Of a stretch of 64,000 nucleotides of DNA, positions 26,938-35,856 are shown one piece after another. This DNA is from Fabrea salina (taxonomy: Eukaryota; Ciliophora; Heterotrichea; Heterotrichida; Fabreidae): positions 186,001 to 250,000 of the forward strand of contig JALIHJ010000028.1 of NCBI GenBank assembly GCA_022984795.1, in the 5' to 3' direction. The notes beneath the pieces were generated by a model. That model was not told the DNA's origin, did not search any database, and saw nothing but the letters and a program-made list of their open reading frames with translations. Both the position numbers and the translations under genes were made by a program. How positions within the stretch are numbered: the first letter of the stretch is position 1; each line of letters begins with the position of its first letter.

Positions 26938-29900
26938 ATGTTTGTGGCTTGTTGGTTTTTGATTTATTTGCCAGTTGTTTTAGGAGGAGCTTTTTGTAGC
27001 GATGTAGGTGCTTGCACTAGTTGTGACGGTGGCTATCGCTTGCTAAATGGTGTTTGCTTGAAAAAGTGTCCCTACGGGTGCACAGATGATGGTTCCAGTT
27101 GTAGTGGCTGTCCTGCGGACGTTTTCGATTTAAAGTTTTATGATCAAACTGACCCGCACTTACAAAGCATTGATTTTAACAACGACGGAACTGAGGACTT
27201 TGTCCAAACCACAGATTTTTCAAACACAGGGTTAGTTTCAAGGACTGACCCTACTCCTACTAAGCAAAGGGGCTACTACTTCAACAAAGAGTCTTCACTA
27301 GAGTCTGTGTCGGAGTTTATTCCAGGACTAGATAACTCTTTAATCTTCTGGGTTTGGATTAGAAATCAAGTGAACAGCAGGTTTATTACTATGGCAGACT
27401 CTCGCGAGCATTACTGGATTGAAAAGCTCCAGTGGGGAGCATGGAGATTCAGGACAAAACATACCAAAATATCAGATATAACCTATAATAATGGAGAAAA
27501 CATCCAGTTTCCTGGGGATTTTGATATGTGGGAAAAACTCGAATTCAGTGCGCATCAAACTAGTTATGATAGTTGCCGATGGAAGGGATTTCATAATGGC
27601 AACGAAAAAAGAGATAGAAGTAAAGGAGATTGTTGCTTCAGTTATCAATTTGACTTCTCACCTACACTTGCAAGATGGACAATTGGAAAAAAAGACGGTC
27701 AAGATGGCTTTGAAGGCTACCTGTACAGGATTGTTTTTAGGAATTCTAATCCTGGCATAGCTAACGAAAATCCTAATTCTAGTTTATTCCCAGACCCTCC
27801 GATTTGTGACAATGAGTGCAGTGAATGCTATGAAGATCCTTGGATTTGCAACGAAAACAAGTGTAATTCAGGGCCTAACGTGCAAGGAATCTGTATGTTT
27901 GACTGTCCTTATGGCTTTGACTGCACTACTTACATGACCTCGCTATCAACTATTCCAGTTGTTGACGAAAACTTTAACCAAGATCCCTCAATCTACAATA
28001 AGTTCCAGAGTGGAGCAAACTCAGCAACTCACCACCCAGACACTAGTCCTGAAGAAGATGATGTGATTCCTTTGGAAGGAAGAGGAGCTTACTACAACTA
28101 TGAAAAGTTCTTAAGGTCTAAGAATCAAGTGTATCTGCACCACACTTTCAGCATCAAGTTGTGGGTATACCGCATATCAGGGACTGTAATGAAAAAAGAG
28201 TCTGAGTTAGTTATAAATGGTTCAGGAATGACACTCAAACTCCAGGATGTAATGGGAGACTTTGACAAAGCAACAGTAGGCGTTTCAATACCTCAGGACT
28301 CTTGGGCTGAGATAGGGTTTACTTGCAAGTTTTCTTTGGTTGAAACAACTCTGAAGTCTTACATAGATGGAAGTCATGAAAATACTCATACCGTTCCAGA
28401 TATGATCTTCAGACAAACTAAGTTTATGCACTTCTCCATTGGAGGCTTTGAAGGAGAGGGAATTGTTTATGAGTTGAAGGTTTGGCAGAATAGTGTTGAT
28501 AGTGTTTTAAGTTCAGCTTCTACTCCACCAACCGTTTGTCCGTATTATAAAATTTACCCAGGGTGTGGTGGAAGTTGCACATCAGCTTGTACAGTTCCAT
28601 TGAACCCTGATACACTAACTCATCAAAGTGGAGTCTACGATACATGCATTGATGTTGCTCCTAACAACAAAAAGTACCTATGCGTCCAACCACCTGCCCT
28701 AACTATTCCCACCTGCCCCACAGGCTGTAAGCAATGCCATTTAAATCAATACAACGACTGCAACAAATGCATGAGTGGCTACTTTCTTCTTTACGGGTTT
28801 ATGTGTGTGGAGCAGTGTCCCACTGGGTTGGTAATGAATATTTTTAAAAGGGAGTGTCAGTATGAAGACGACGGAATCATAGTTGGAGAAAGACTTGCAC
28901 TAGAAGCTCACTTTAACAACCTCATCAAAAAACACCCTAGCTTCCACTTTGGAGGAAACTGGACACCTGGAAGCAACGGAGATCCTTACCCTGCGAAACT
29001 CAGAGGCTACTACTTCAACACGGAGTCTAAAATCACCAAAAGCTTTTTGTTTGGACCTCAGTTTACTGTTTTGGGTTGGGTGAGACTTAAGTCCTCTAGT
29101 GGAGTTTTGGTAAACAAAGGACACACTGAACCACTTCTTAAGTTTACTTCAAATAAGCTGAGAGCCAGAGTAGAGGGTGTGGGGTCAGTAGATGGCTACT
29201 CTGACTTAAGGGACGTTTGGAGTTACTTTTCGGTGTCTGCAGAGATTCTGAACGATGGCAGAACTAAGTTAGTGCTGATGGTAAACAATGTCAAAGAAGA
29301 TGAGTACACTTCTAGTGGCCTAGCTTTTTTTGCTGACTTGGAAGACTACACTCACACTCTAGTGCTGGGAGGACCTGGACCTACTTCTTTTGAAGGGTTT
29401 TTGTGGAGTATCAGAATATACAACATTCATGGAATGGAAAGTGAGGGGTTTTCTACTACAGGTTGTCCTTCTGAGTGTTTTGGATTCTGCCCTACTGAGC
29501 TTATTTGTCCTAGTGACTGTGACTTTAAATACTATCCCGAAGGAACAGGTTGTTCTCCTTGTAAAGATACTTGTATTAACGGCTGTGTAAGGTCTGAAAA
29601 CTGCATACTGTGTGACGATGACCTTTGTGAGCAGGACATGTGTGATTATTTTAGTTTTCAAGACCTAGACTCAAATATAGTTTGTGGGGAGTGTAAGTCG
29701 AATGCTGTTCCAGCTCCCCCAGCTGCACCTACCGCCAAATGTGAATGCAACACAGGGTACTACAAGGACCCAACTGACAGTTCTTGCTCCGCTTGCCATA
29801 CAAACTGTTATTCTTGCACTTCTTCAGAGATAAACAAGTGCACTAACTGTACAGCAGGATACCTACTCATCAACGGAATATGCACAAATAGCAGTACTTG

Positions 29901-32853
29901 CTCCACTGGCTACCACCATGAAACTCCTAGTCAGACCTGCACTCTATTGGACGACTTTGTGTTCCACTTAAAACCCCAAAGAATAGAAGACACTGTAGAG
30001 GACCTTAGAAACGGCATTCAGGTTTTAACTGGGACAAACAACAACTTTTACCCGAACTACTCACCACAAGACCCACTAGCTGCAAAAGACAGAGGCTACT
30101 ACTTCAAGGGCTCCTCTGTGATGAGTGTTCTGAATTCTGATTTATTCATAGCCCCCGAGTTTACCATTACTTTTTGGGTGTTTCCACAAAACTCCCACTC
30201 AGCTATTTTTGCAAAGCATGACTCAAGCTACACAACCAAACTTAGACTTGGAATAGACCATTACAAACCTACCATTGACCTAGAAGCAGTCACTACATTA
30301 AGCAATTCTGGCTTAACAGCCTTGTCAAGCAGTTGGAACTTCTTAGCCTTCAGAGTATTTTTTGACTCAAACTCAGACTACCAAGTGGAGTTCTATGTAA
30401 ATGACACCCTTTCTACGTCAACACCCACTTCAAATAACTTCTACCTTGATGAGAGCAGCTCCTATGCTACAATTGGGGCAGAGCATGCTTCTTCAACAAC
30501 ATTCACTAACTTCTTTAAAGGCTTCATTTGGGAAATAAGAGTCTATAACTCGCCTGTAGACCCCTTAACTCTTTTAGGAACTAACTGCACCTTATGTTCT
30601 TTCTGTCCACTAGACAGTGAATGCCTACCAACTTGCTCTATTGACCAGTTTTGGACTGGAGAGACTTGTGAAAGCTGCGATCCTGTTTGCACCGAAGGAT
30701 GTGTTAGAAAAGGCACCTGCAACCTGTGTCAAAACAATCTTTGCAGTGACTGCACTGGCTACTTAGAAGAAGACTGCTTGAGTTGTGTTCCAGGCATAAG
30801 CGGACCTCCTTGTGTCTGTGATGAAGGACTAGGCTTTGATGCCCAGCAACTGAGTTGTATTGTTTGTGACTCTTCAGCTGAACAAGAACTGTTTGAGGGT
30901 GTTTGTGTGTGCAATCAAGGTTTCTACAACTCCAACCCCTTTGTAATAGACTGTCAGCCCTGCGCTCTGGACTGTACACAGTGTTCTCCTCCCCAACTCA
31001 ACTGTGTGAACTGTCTTCCTAGGTACTCCTACATGGGTTCTTCAGGAGACTGTGTTTGTCCTAAGCAATCTAACTTCAACGGAGCAGAGTGTGTGTGTGA
31101 AGACGGTTATTACATGGAGTACACTCAAGACTTAGGCAACCCCCAGTGCAGTGAATGCCACGAATCCTGCAAAACCTGCTTTGGGCCTTTAGACACTCAG
31201 TGCACTTCTTGCAACTCAGGAGCCTTGAAAGATGGTTCTTGTGGGCCCTGTGGAGAGAGTTACTACGCCAACTTAGACAGTTACTGTGCTACTTGCAAGA
31301 ACCTGTGCAAAGTGTGCACAAGCTACTCTGACTGCTTAGAGTGTGTAGAAAATGCTTCCTTTGAGTCAGAACAAGAATGTGGTTGTGAGCCAGGCCACTT
31401 AGAAGAGAATGGAAAGTGTCTGCCTAACTACTTCTATGTAAGTTTGTCAGTTGACTACAACAACGTGCTGCACCTAAGTTTCAGCAGCAACCTAACTGAG
31501 CAACTCACTGAAGAAAAACTTTCAGTAAAGATAGAAGATGACACCCTAGCACTCTCTGTGAAGAGTTTAGTAGGCAACAGCAGCTTTGCAGTAAGGCCCC
31601 TTATGAAGGAAGAGGTCCAAAACGACCAAGCAGTAACAATTACCTTTGAAGAACTGATTCTAAGCACAAGCAATGAAATGCTGTTCAACCAAAGTGCTGA
31701 AGGTTACTTGCAAAAACAAAACCCTGACTTAATCACAGAACAAAAGGCTAGAAGAACAGCAGAAGCTGTAGCTACTATTGGTTTGGGAGCATCTGTAGCA
31801 GCCAACCTTATTAACTTCAACCCATCTACCTTTTGGTCTTTAGTGAGTGTGCTGCAAGGCTTAACTTATGCTCCAGTGACCAACAACAGACTCACTCCAA
31901 AACTCAAAGGCTTCTTCAGAGGCCTGAACCCCTTTGAGCAGTGTCCTAATATATTTGAGTGGGTTTTTGGAAGCTACTCCAACAAGCACTCTAGGTCAAA
32001 GAGTTACGGTTTCAGCAGTGGTTTGTTTTTAGTGAACTACGGAAAAGTGGTTACTGCTTTGCTAGGAGTACTCGTTCTATGGCCCCTTAGCAGTTTGGGG
32101 TCTGTGTTTTCTTCTGGGTACCTTAAACAGAAGTTAAATAAACTGACTCAGCAGTTCAACTTAGGAGTGTTTCTAAGGTTCTGGCTAGTGGGCTACCTAG
32201 ATATGTGCATGGCTTGCATAGTTCAACTCTACTCAATTGGTGAAGAAGGTTTTGGAGCAGTTTTAAACTCACTTTTGGCTTTGTTAGGAGTTGCTTTGGC
32301 CTTGCTTACTCCTTTAGGGACTTACAGGTTCCTTACCCAGAACTCTTCAAGAGTCCAAAGCACAAGTGACAGGGCTTTTTACAAAGTTTGGGGTTCTCTG
32401 TACTACGAGTTTAAACTTAAACCCTCAGCCAAGTACTTCTACATTGTGTTTCTGACTAAAAGACTCCTGTACTCCCTAAACGTTATGCTTCTCGGCAGTT
32501 CGCCCTGGGCCCAAGCAGTTATTAATGCAGTGCTGATGCTGAGTTACTTCTTGTACGTTGCTTTGGTTGCACCCTACAGTGACAAGTTTCTGCAACTTGT
32601 AAATAGTTTCACTGAACTAGGAGTGGCACTTATTTACGGGTGTCTTTTGTGCTTGGTTGCAGACGACCAAGGAGACCACCTCTACGAACTAATAGTGATT
32701 TACTCTGGAATGTTTTTGGTGTTAGTTCAGTCACTAGCTTCCTGTGTTATTTTCTTTGCTACTCTGTCTAAGACCCTTAAAGTCTCAGGAAGCAAGCTAC
32801 TCACGGAAGCAAGGGTGTTTCCCAGCTATCCCAGCATAAGTTTTTATGATTAA
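26938..32853 (+). CDS. Giant cysteine-rich multi-pass membrane protein, second intact copy
   Basis: A 1971-residue paralogue of the 16609 gene with the same order of parts. A signal peptide (about 1-16, VACWFLIYLPVVLGG) precedes four concanavalin-A-like domains opened by QRGYYFNKESS, GRGAYYNYEKF, LRGYYFNTESK and DRGYYFKGSSV. These are interleaved with Cys-rich spacers, followed by about six furin/EGF-like repeats to about residue 1500, a beta-rich stalk, and eight to ten membrane helices from about residue 1607. The C-terminal membrane part is much more divergent from the 16609 and 35857 copies than those two are from each other, so this is an older duplicate. The start context is AACTATAATAAAATG. 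No frame break is seen. Function is probably surface recognition or sensing. Confidence 0.85.
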   Translation: MFVACWFLIYLPVVLGGAFCSDVGACTSCDGGYRLLNGVCLKKCPYGCTDDGSSCSGCPADVFDLKFYDQTDPHLQSIDFNNDGTEDFVQTTDFSNTGLVSRTDPTPTKQRGYYFNKESSLESVSEFIPGLDNSLIFWVWIRNQVNSRFITMADSREHYWIEKLQWGAWRFRTKHTKISDITYNNGENIQFPGDFDMWEKLEFSAHQTSYDSCRWKGFHNGNEKRDRSKGDCCFSYQFDFSPTLARWTIGKKDGQDGFEGYLYRIVFRNSNPGIANENPNSSLFPDPPICDNECSECYEDPWICNENKCNSGPNVQGICMFDCPYGFDCTTYMTSLSTIPVVDENFNQDPSIYNKFQSGANSATHHPDTSPEEDDVIPLEGRGAYYNYEKFLRSKNQVYLHHTFSIKLWVYRISGTVMKKESELVINGSGMTLKLQDVMGDFDKATVGVSIPQDSWAEIGFTCKFSLVETTLKSYIDGSHENTHTVPDMIFRQTKFMHFSIGGFEGEGIVYELKVWQNSVDSVLSSASTPPTVCPYYKIYPGCGGSCTSACTVPLNPDTLTHQSGVYDTCIDVAPNNKKYLCVQPPALTIPTCPTGCKQCHLNQYNDCNKCMSGYFLLYGFMCVEQCPTGLVMNIFKRECQYEDDGIIVGERLALEAHFNNLIKKHPSFHFGGNWTPGSNGDPYPAKLRGYYFNTESKITKSFLFGPQFTVLGWVRLKSSSGVLVNKGHTEPLLKFTSNKLRARVEGVGSVDGYSDLRDVWSYFSVSAEILNDGRTKLVLMVNNVKEDEYTSSGLAFFADLEDYTHTLVLGGPGPTSFEGFLWSIRIYNIHGMESEGFSTTGCPSECFGFCPTELICPSDCDFKYYPEGTGCSPCKDTCINGCVRSENCILCDDDLCEQDMCDYFSFQDLDSNIVCGECKSNAVPAPPAAPTAKCECNTGYYKDPTDSSCSACHTNCYSCTSSEINKCTNCTAGYLLINGICTNSSTCSTGYHHETPSQTCTLLDDFVFHLKPQRIEDTVEDLRNGIQVLTGTNNNFYPNYSPQDPLAAKDRGYYFKGSSVMSVLNSDLFIAPEFTITFWVFPQNSHSAIFAKHDSSYTTKLRLGIDHYKPTIDLEAVTTLSNSGLTALSSSWNFLAFRVFFDSNSDYQVEFYVNDTLSTSTPTSNNFYLDESSSYATIGAEHASSTTFTNFFKGFIWEIRVYNSPVDPLTLLGTNCTLCSFCPLDSECLPTCSIDQFWTGETCESCDPVCTEGCVRKGTCNLCQNNLCSDCTGYLEEDCLSCVPGISGPPCVCDEGLGFDAQQLSCIVCDSSAEQELFEGVCVCNQGFYNSNPFVIDCQPCALDCTQCSPPQLNCVNCLPRYSYMGSSGDCVCPKQSNFNGAECVCEDGYYMEYTQDLGNPQCSECHESCKTCFGPLDTQCTSCNSGALKDGSCGPCGESYYANLDSYCATCKNLCKVCTSYSDCLECVENASFESEQECGCEPGHLEENGKCLPNYFYVSLSVDYNNVLHLSFSSNLTEQLTEEKLSVKIEDDTLALSVKSLVGNSSFAVRPLMKEEVQNDQAVTITFEELILSTSNEMLFNQSAEGYLQKQNPDLITEQKARRTAEAVATIGLGASVAANLINFNPSTFWSLVSVLQGLTYAPVTNNRLTPKLKGFFRGLNPFEQCPNIFEWVFGSYSNKHSRSKSYGFSSGLFLVNYGKVVTALLGVLVLWPLSSLGSVFSSGYLKQKLNKLTQQFNLGVFLRFWLVGYLDMCMACIVQLYSIGEEGFGAVLNSLLALLGVALALLTPLGTYRFLTQNSSRVQSTSDRAFYKVWGSLYYEFKLKPSAKYFYIVFLTKRLLYSLNVMLLGSSPWAQAVINAVLMLSYFLYVALVAPYSDKFLQLVNSFTELGVALIYGCLLCLVADDQGDHLYELIVIYSGMFLVLVQSLASCVIFFATLSKTLKVSGSKLLTEARVFPSYPSISFYD

Positions 32854-32872
32854 ACACTAAAAATATTTACTA

Positions 32873-33628
32873 TTAACCAAAAACACAGCCTACTCCAAAC
32901 CCAGTACTTCCAGAAGACTTGACTTTGGAGTGTGTGTGGACTTGGAAGCAAGGAGTGACTTGGCACTTAAGTGTGTAAGAAAGTTCTTTTAGTGTGGAGA
33001 AGCAAGCTTTGAAGCTGACACTGTTGTTAAGTTTGCAACTAATCCCAGCTTTAGCTGTTACTTTGTCAGCTTTTTGGACTTGCAAGGTGAAGTTTTGGAA
33101 CTTCAAACCTAAAAGCACTCTAGATTTTTGTTTCTTAAAAACTGTTTCGTGCATCAAGCCTATTAGAAAGCCATTGCTTGCAAACCAAGTTCCGATGTTG
33201 ATAAACTCTAAACCAGACCAGTCGTAAGCAGACTCCAAAGCTAGCCCTGTATGCTTGCCCACTGAAGCATCTAAGCGCACACCTGAGTTAGACAAGCCTA
33301 GTTTGTACTTAAGACTCTTTGAGTCGACAGACAAGTTAACAGAGCTTTTGCACGACCTGCCGACTTTGGAATTAGTTTTAAGCTTAACTTTAGAGTCGTT
33401 TAGTTTGGTTTTTGAAAGCACTGAAACTGAGTACTGGTTTTTGTTATTGATTTCTTGAGTCAACTCGATCCCTTTGAATTTAAGAGTCGAAGTAGCTTTT
33501 GCAGTGAGTGGGTTGTTGAAGCTAAAGTTAAAGGTTGTTTGGGGTACTTTGAACTTCAAGTCTAAGTAGTTTTTGTGAGGAACACTAGGATCCAGGTGAG
33601 ACTTTAAACTTGCGTAAGTTTTGGACAT
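32873..33628 (-). CDS. Porin-like (VDAC/Tom40-type) beta-barrel protein, tentative
   Basis: A 251-residue protein with almost no helix-forming stretches and many short alternating polar/hydrophobic strands rich in Lys, Ser and Gly. It has no signal peptide, and ends STGFGVGCVFG, which could serve as the terminal beta-signal for insertion into the mitochondrial outer membrane. Length, strand pattern, basic charge and the N-terminal segment before the first strand fit the eukaryotic porin family (about 280 residues, 19 strands), but sequence identity is too weak to name it firmly. If correct, it would pass metabolites or preproteins across the outer membrane. It is convergent with the giant gene, with 19 bases between stops. 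Confidence 0.5.
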   Translation of the reverse strand: MSKTYASLKSHLDPSVPHKNYLDLKFKVPQTTFNFSFNNPLTAKATSTLKFKGIELTQEINNKNQYSVSVLSKTKLNDSKVKLKTNSKVGRSCKSSVNLSVDSKSLKYKLGLSNSGVRLDASVGKHTGLALESAYDWSGLEFINIGTWFASNGFLIGLMHETVFKKQKSRVLLGLKFQNFTLQVQKADKVTAKAGISCKLNNSVSFKACFSTLKELSYTLKCQVTPCFQVHTHSKVKSSGSTGFGVGCVFG

Positions 33629-33751
33629 TATTATTAAACATTGGATATTAAGTTATTACGTTCTACAGAGAGTATAACTTGTATATTCATAGCACTTCTT
33701 TTTAGAGGTTGTGAGTTAATAATGGTTCTGTGCAAATGATATAGCAAGTAG

Positions 33752-33873
33752 CTAGAGTCCGGGTTGGAAGAATCTACTTTGAAAAGAAGTTCACTGACCC
33801 AGTGGCCATTGCTAACGAGTGACTAACAATGACCTTCGTCTTTATATTTCAAAGTAGTTAACTCGGACTCTAG
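33752..33873. repeat. 122-base foldback (imperfect inverted repeat)
   Basis: The left arm begins CTAGAGTCCGGGTT and continues to CTACTTTGAAA. The right arm read on the other strand begins CTAGAGTCCGAGTT and continues to CTACTTTGAAA. The inner parts also pair partly (GGCCATTGCTAAC with GTTAGTCATTG-like text on the opposite strand), so the whole could fold into one long hairpin. No clear target duplication flanks it. It may be a MITE-like foldback element or a hairpin RNA source. Confidence 0.6.
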
Positions 33874-33888
33874 GAGACTTGACTTATT

Positions 33889-34137
33889 ATGAAGTTCACT
33901 AAGAAAACCCAGCATGCAGACTGGGAAGGGGTTCTTGGTGATGGGAACTGGCATTCTATATCATTTGGGTCTGCTTTTACTGAGACTCCTGCTTTGCTAG
34001 CTTTTATACAAACCAAGAACAATGAAAGAGTCAACATTAAAGTGAGGAATGTTGACTCAGCAATCCAATCAATACTTAAGAACTCATTCAAGAGAAGTAC
34101 GGACTGCAGTACCATAGCTGACACTCTACTCAGTTAA
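33889..34137 (+). CDS. Small H-type-lectin-like protein or fragment
   Basis: An 82-residue frame from an ATG in the expected context (CTTATTATG). The middle, WHSISFGSAFTETPALLAFI and then NERVNIKVRNVDS, follows the beta-strand pattern of H-type lectin domains (F..pF...P.v.., then R....v.nv). The last 25 residues do not fit the domain, so the gene may be truncated. There is no signal peptide. It lies at the edge of a region of coding relics and could itself be decaying. Family call is tentative. Confidence 0.4.
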   Translation: MKFTKKTQHADWEGVLGDGNWHSISFGSAFTETPALLAFIQTKNNERVNIKVRNVDSAIQSILKNSFKRSTDCSTIADTLLS

Positions 34138-34835
34138 ATAACTAACTAGAGATAACGAACTACTTAACTAAAACAGCGAACTATCAGAAGGTGACAAATT
34201 CTCCCATGCCTATGTAGACGCCCTGAAAAAAAACCAAGACTACTTCCAGTATGAGACCTACTATAAAGTCCCACGTCTTCATCTGGGCAAAGTTCGACAG
34301 AAGAGGAACTTTACTCAGATGACCAGCAAAGACCACTAAAAAGAATACCAGAAATACTCGTGCAAATCCAAGAAAAGCAGGAAAAAACTGATAGAACTGC
34401 TAGAGTCACCAATGATTAGAAACTTGCAAAAAATCGAAGAAGAGAAAAGACAAAAACAAGCAGAAGCACGGAATGAAAAGGAAAGAACCAATCAACCGAA
34501 AGTGATGACCTACTTATTCAATTCAGAGGTCTGCACTAATTCTCATAAATAAATAACTAAGTTCTTTACACAGAGTGTAAAGTCTTCGGAAGAAGCAACT
34601 CTAGAACTTGGCCTAAGGAACATGGATTCTGAAAAACTCGCTCTTCTGTTCAAAAGGGCTGAACTCCACAAAGTTCCTGATATAGCTTGAAGTTGCTACA
34701 GAACTCAAATTCACTGACTAATCTGCTTATGTACAAGAAGCCTTTGATTTAACTATAGATGAAGAAATCAAAAGGACTTTTTGTCAGATTCCTAAAAAAG
34801 TGAGTTCTAAACCATTCTGAGTGGTGTTTAGTAAC
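34138..34835 (+). pseudogene. Two decayed coding stretches of unknown family
   Basis: From 34189 a frame reads FSHAYVDALKKNQDYFQYET, then KVPRLHLGKVRQKRN, a stop, and then KKLIELLESPMIRNLQKIEE and a lysine/glutamate-rich end stopping at 34552, followed by AATAAC-like AT-rich bases. A second relic from 34559 reads SSEEATLELGLRNMDSEKLA, changes frame near 34690, and continues to AYVQEAFDLTIDEEIKRTF. The C-terminal segment of the first has a degraded match at 35390-35450 (GACCTACT.ATTCAA.TCAGAGG shared), so it was duplicated locally. I recognise neither protein. Confidence 0.4.
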
Positions 34836-35240
34836 TAATTAAAGTTAAGGTAAGGTGGAAGAGTTAATAAATATGATTGTGTTGTTGCTAGGATTTTCCA
34901 AGCTATAGCTGTGAGTGTGAGTGAAATAGCCACTCCGAACAAGGGAACTACTGATCCCAAACATTCTAAGTGATTAGTAGCCTCTACTCGTTTGGGGAGT
35001 TTGGAGATGGCCTAGATCCCAGCAACTACCAAGTGAAGGTAGATGCAAGGGACTGAAAAATACTCTCTGTTAAAGCAGATGAGATTGAGTGCCTCACTCC
35101 TTCTTGGGATGGGAGTGATGCAAATAACCCTGACTTAGAAGTACTGCACAACTCTGTAGCAATACACTCAGAGAGCAGTGCTTTTGAGTGGGATTAGTCT
35201 GATCCCATAATGAGTCTGGCTTCAAGTGAAGGAGCTGAAA
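34836..35240 (+). pseudogene. 5' fragment of the giant IPT-PA14 membrane protein gene
   Basis: About 400 bases match the promoter-proximal region and first exon-like part of the gene at 35857: TAATTAAAGTTA upstream, GTTAATAAATATGATTGT at the start, GAAATAGCCACTCC, GAGATTGAGTGCCTCACTCC and the CCAAGTGAAGG-like end. The reading frame contains early stops and small indels. Homology ends about 35240, just before an AAAT-tailed repeat. The shared upstream bases show that the duplication included the promoter region. Confidence 0.75.
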
Positions 35241-35838
35241 AGCACAACAGTGATGTGCCAAGGAACTACAGGGCTCGCTAAAGTAATAATAAATAAACTT
35301 TAAGATAGAAAACAGAGCAACAAGGAAAAAACCTCGAAAAGAAGCCAAAAGCCGAAACACAACGCAAACAACCAACGGAAAGCAGCAAACACCCTAAAAC
35401 GAAACTCAAACTGAAAGCGACGACCTACTAATTCAACTCAGAGGCCTAGCGGCTTGAACTAGCTCAAATAAATAAATAAACTTGAAGATAGAAGGACTAG
35501 AAGTAGAATTTGAACCTAACAAAAACGGACAGGCGACGAAAGCCAGGACCGTCAAAAACTGGATCCCCCCGAAGGTAGAGGACCCTAACACCCTCACTAA
35601 TTAGCTAAAAGAAGAAGAAAGAAATACCGCGGAAGTAACTACTTTACATTCTATACCAGCAAGTTTCTGGCAAAAGAAGAATGTCAAAAGTGATTGCTAA
35701 TACAACCATAAGCTTCCTTGGACAATACAAAACCACATTACACCGGAGACCCAACATCGCAGTAGCAGACAAAACAAAACCCTCAAGGCTGCACAAAAGT
35801 CAACAATAACACAACTTGATCAAGTAATTAAAGTTAGG
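35241..35838. other. Repeat tails and decayed coding traces
   Basis: Holds an AAAT-tailed repeat end (35270-35296, like the end of the insert at 25716-25833), the 27-base repeat GGCTTGAACTAGCTC plus AAAT tail at 35451-35480, and broken frames on the plus strand. One of these (about 35485-35600, KIEGLEVEFEPNKNGQATKA) reads well before a stop. The text around the two tails (AAACTTTAAGATAGAA and AAACTTGAAGATAGAA) is similar, which suggests a local duplication. No intact gene. Confidence 0.45.
35451..35480 (+). repeat. Short dispersed repeat with AAAT tail, copy B
   Basis: Same GGCTTGAACTAGCTC plus AAATAAATAAATAAA as at 23097. Here it follows degraded coding sequence. Confidence 0.45.
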
Positions 35839-35856
35839 GTGGGAAGGTTAATAAAT

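Noticed and set aside
35485-35838. LINE or retrovirus-like coding remnant
   Set aside because: Short protein-like stretches occur, but no reverse transcriptase, integrase or other element motif is visible, so no element is called.
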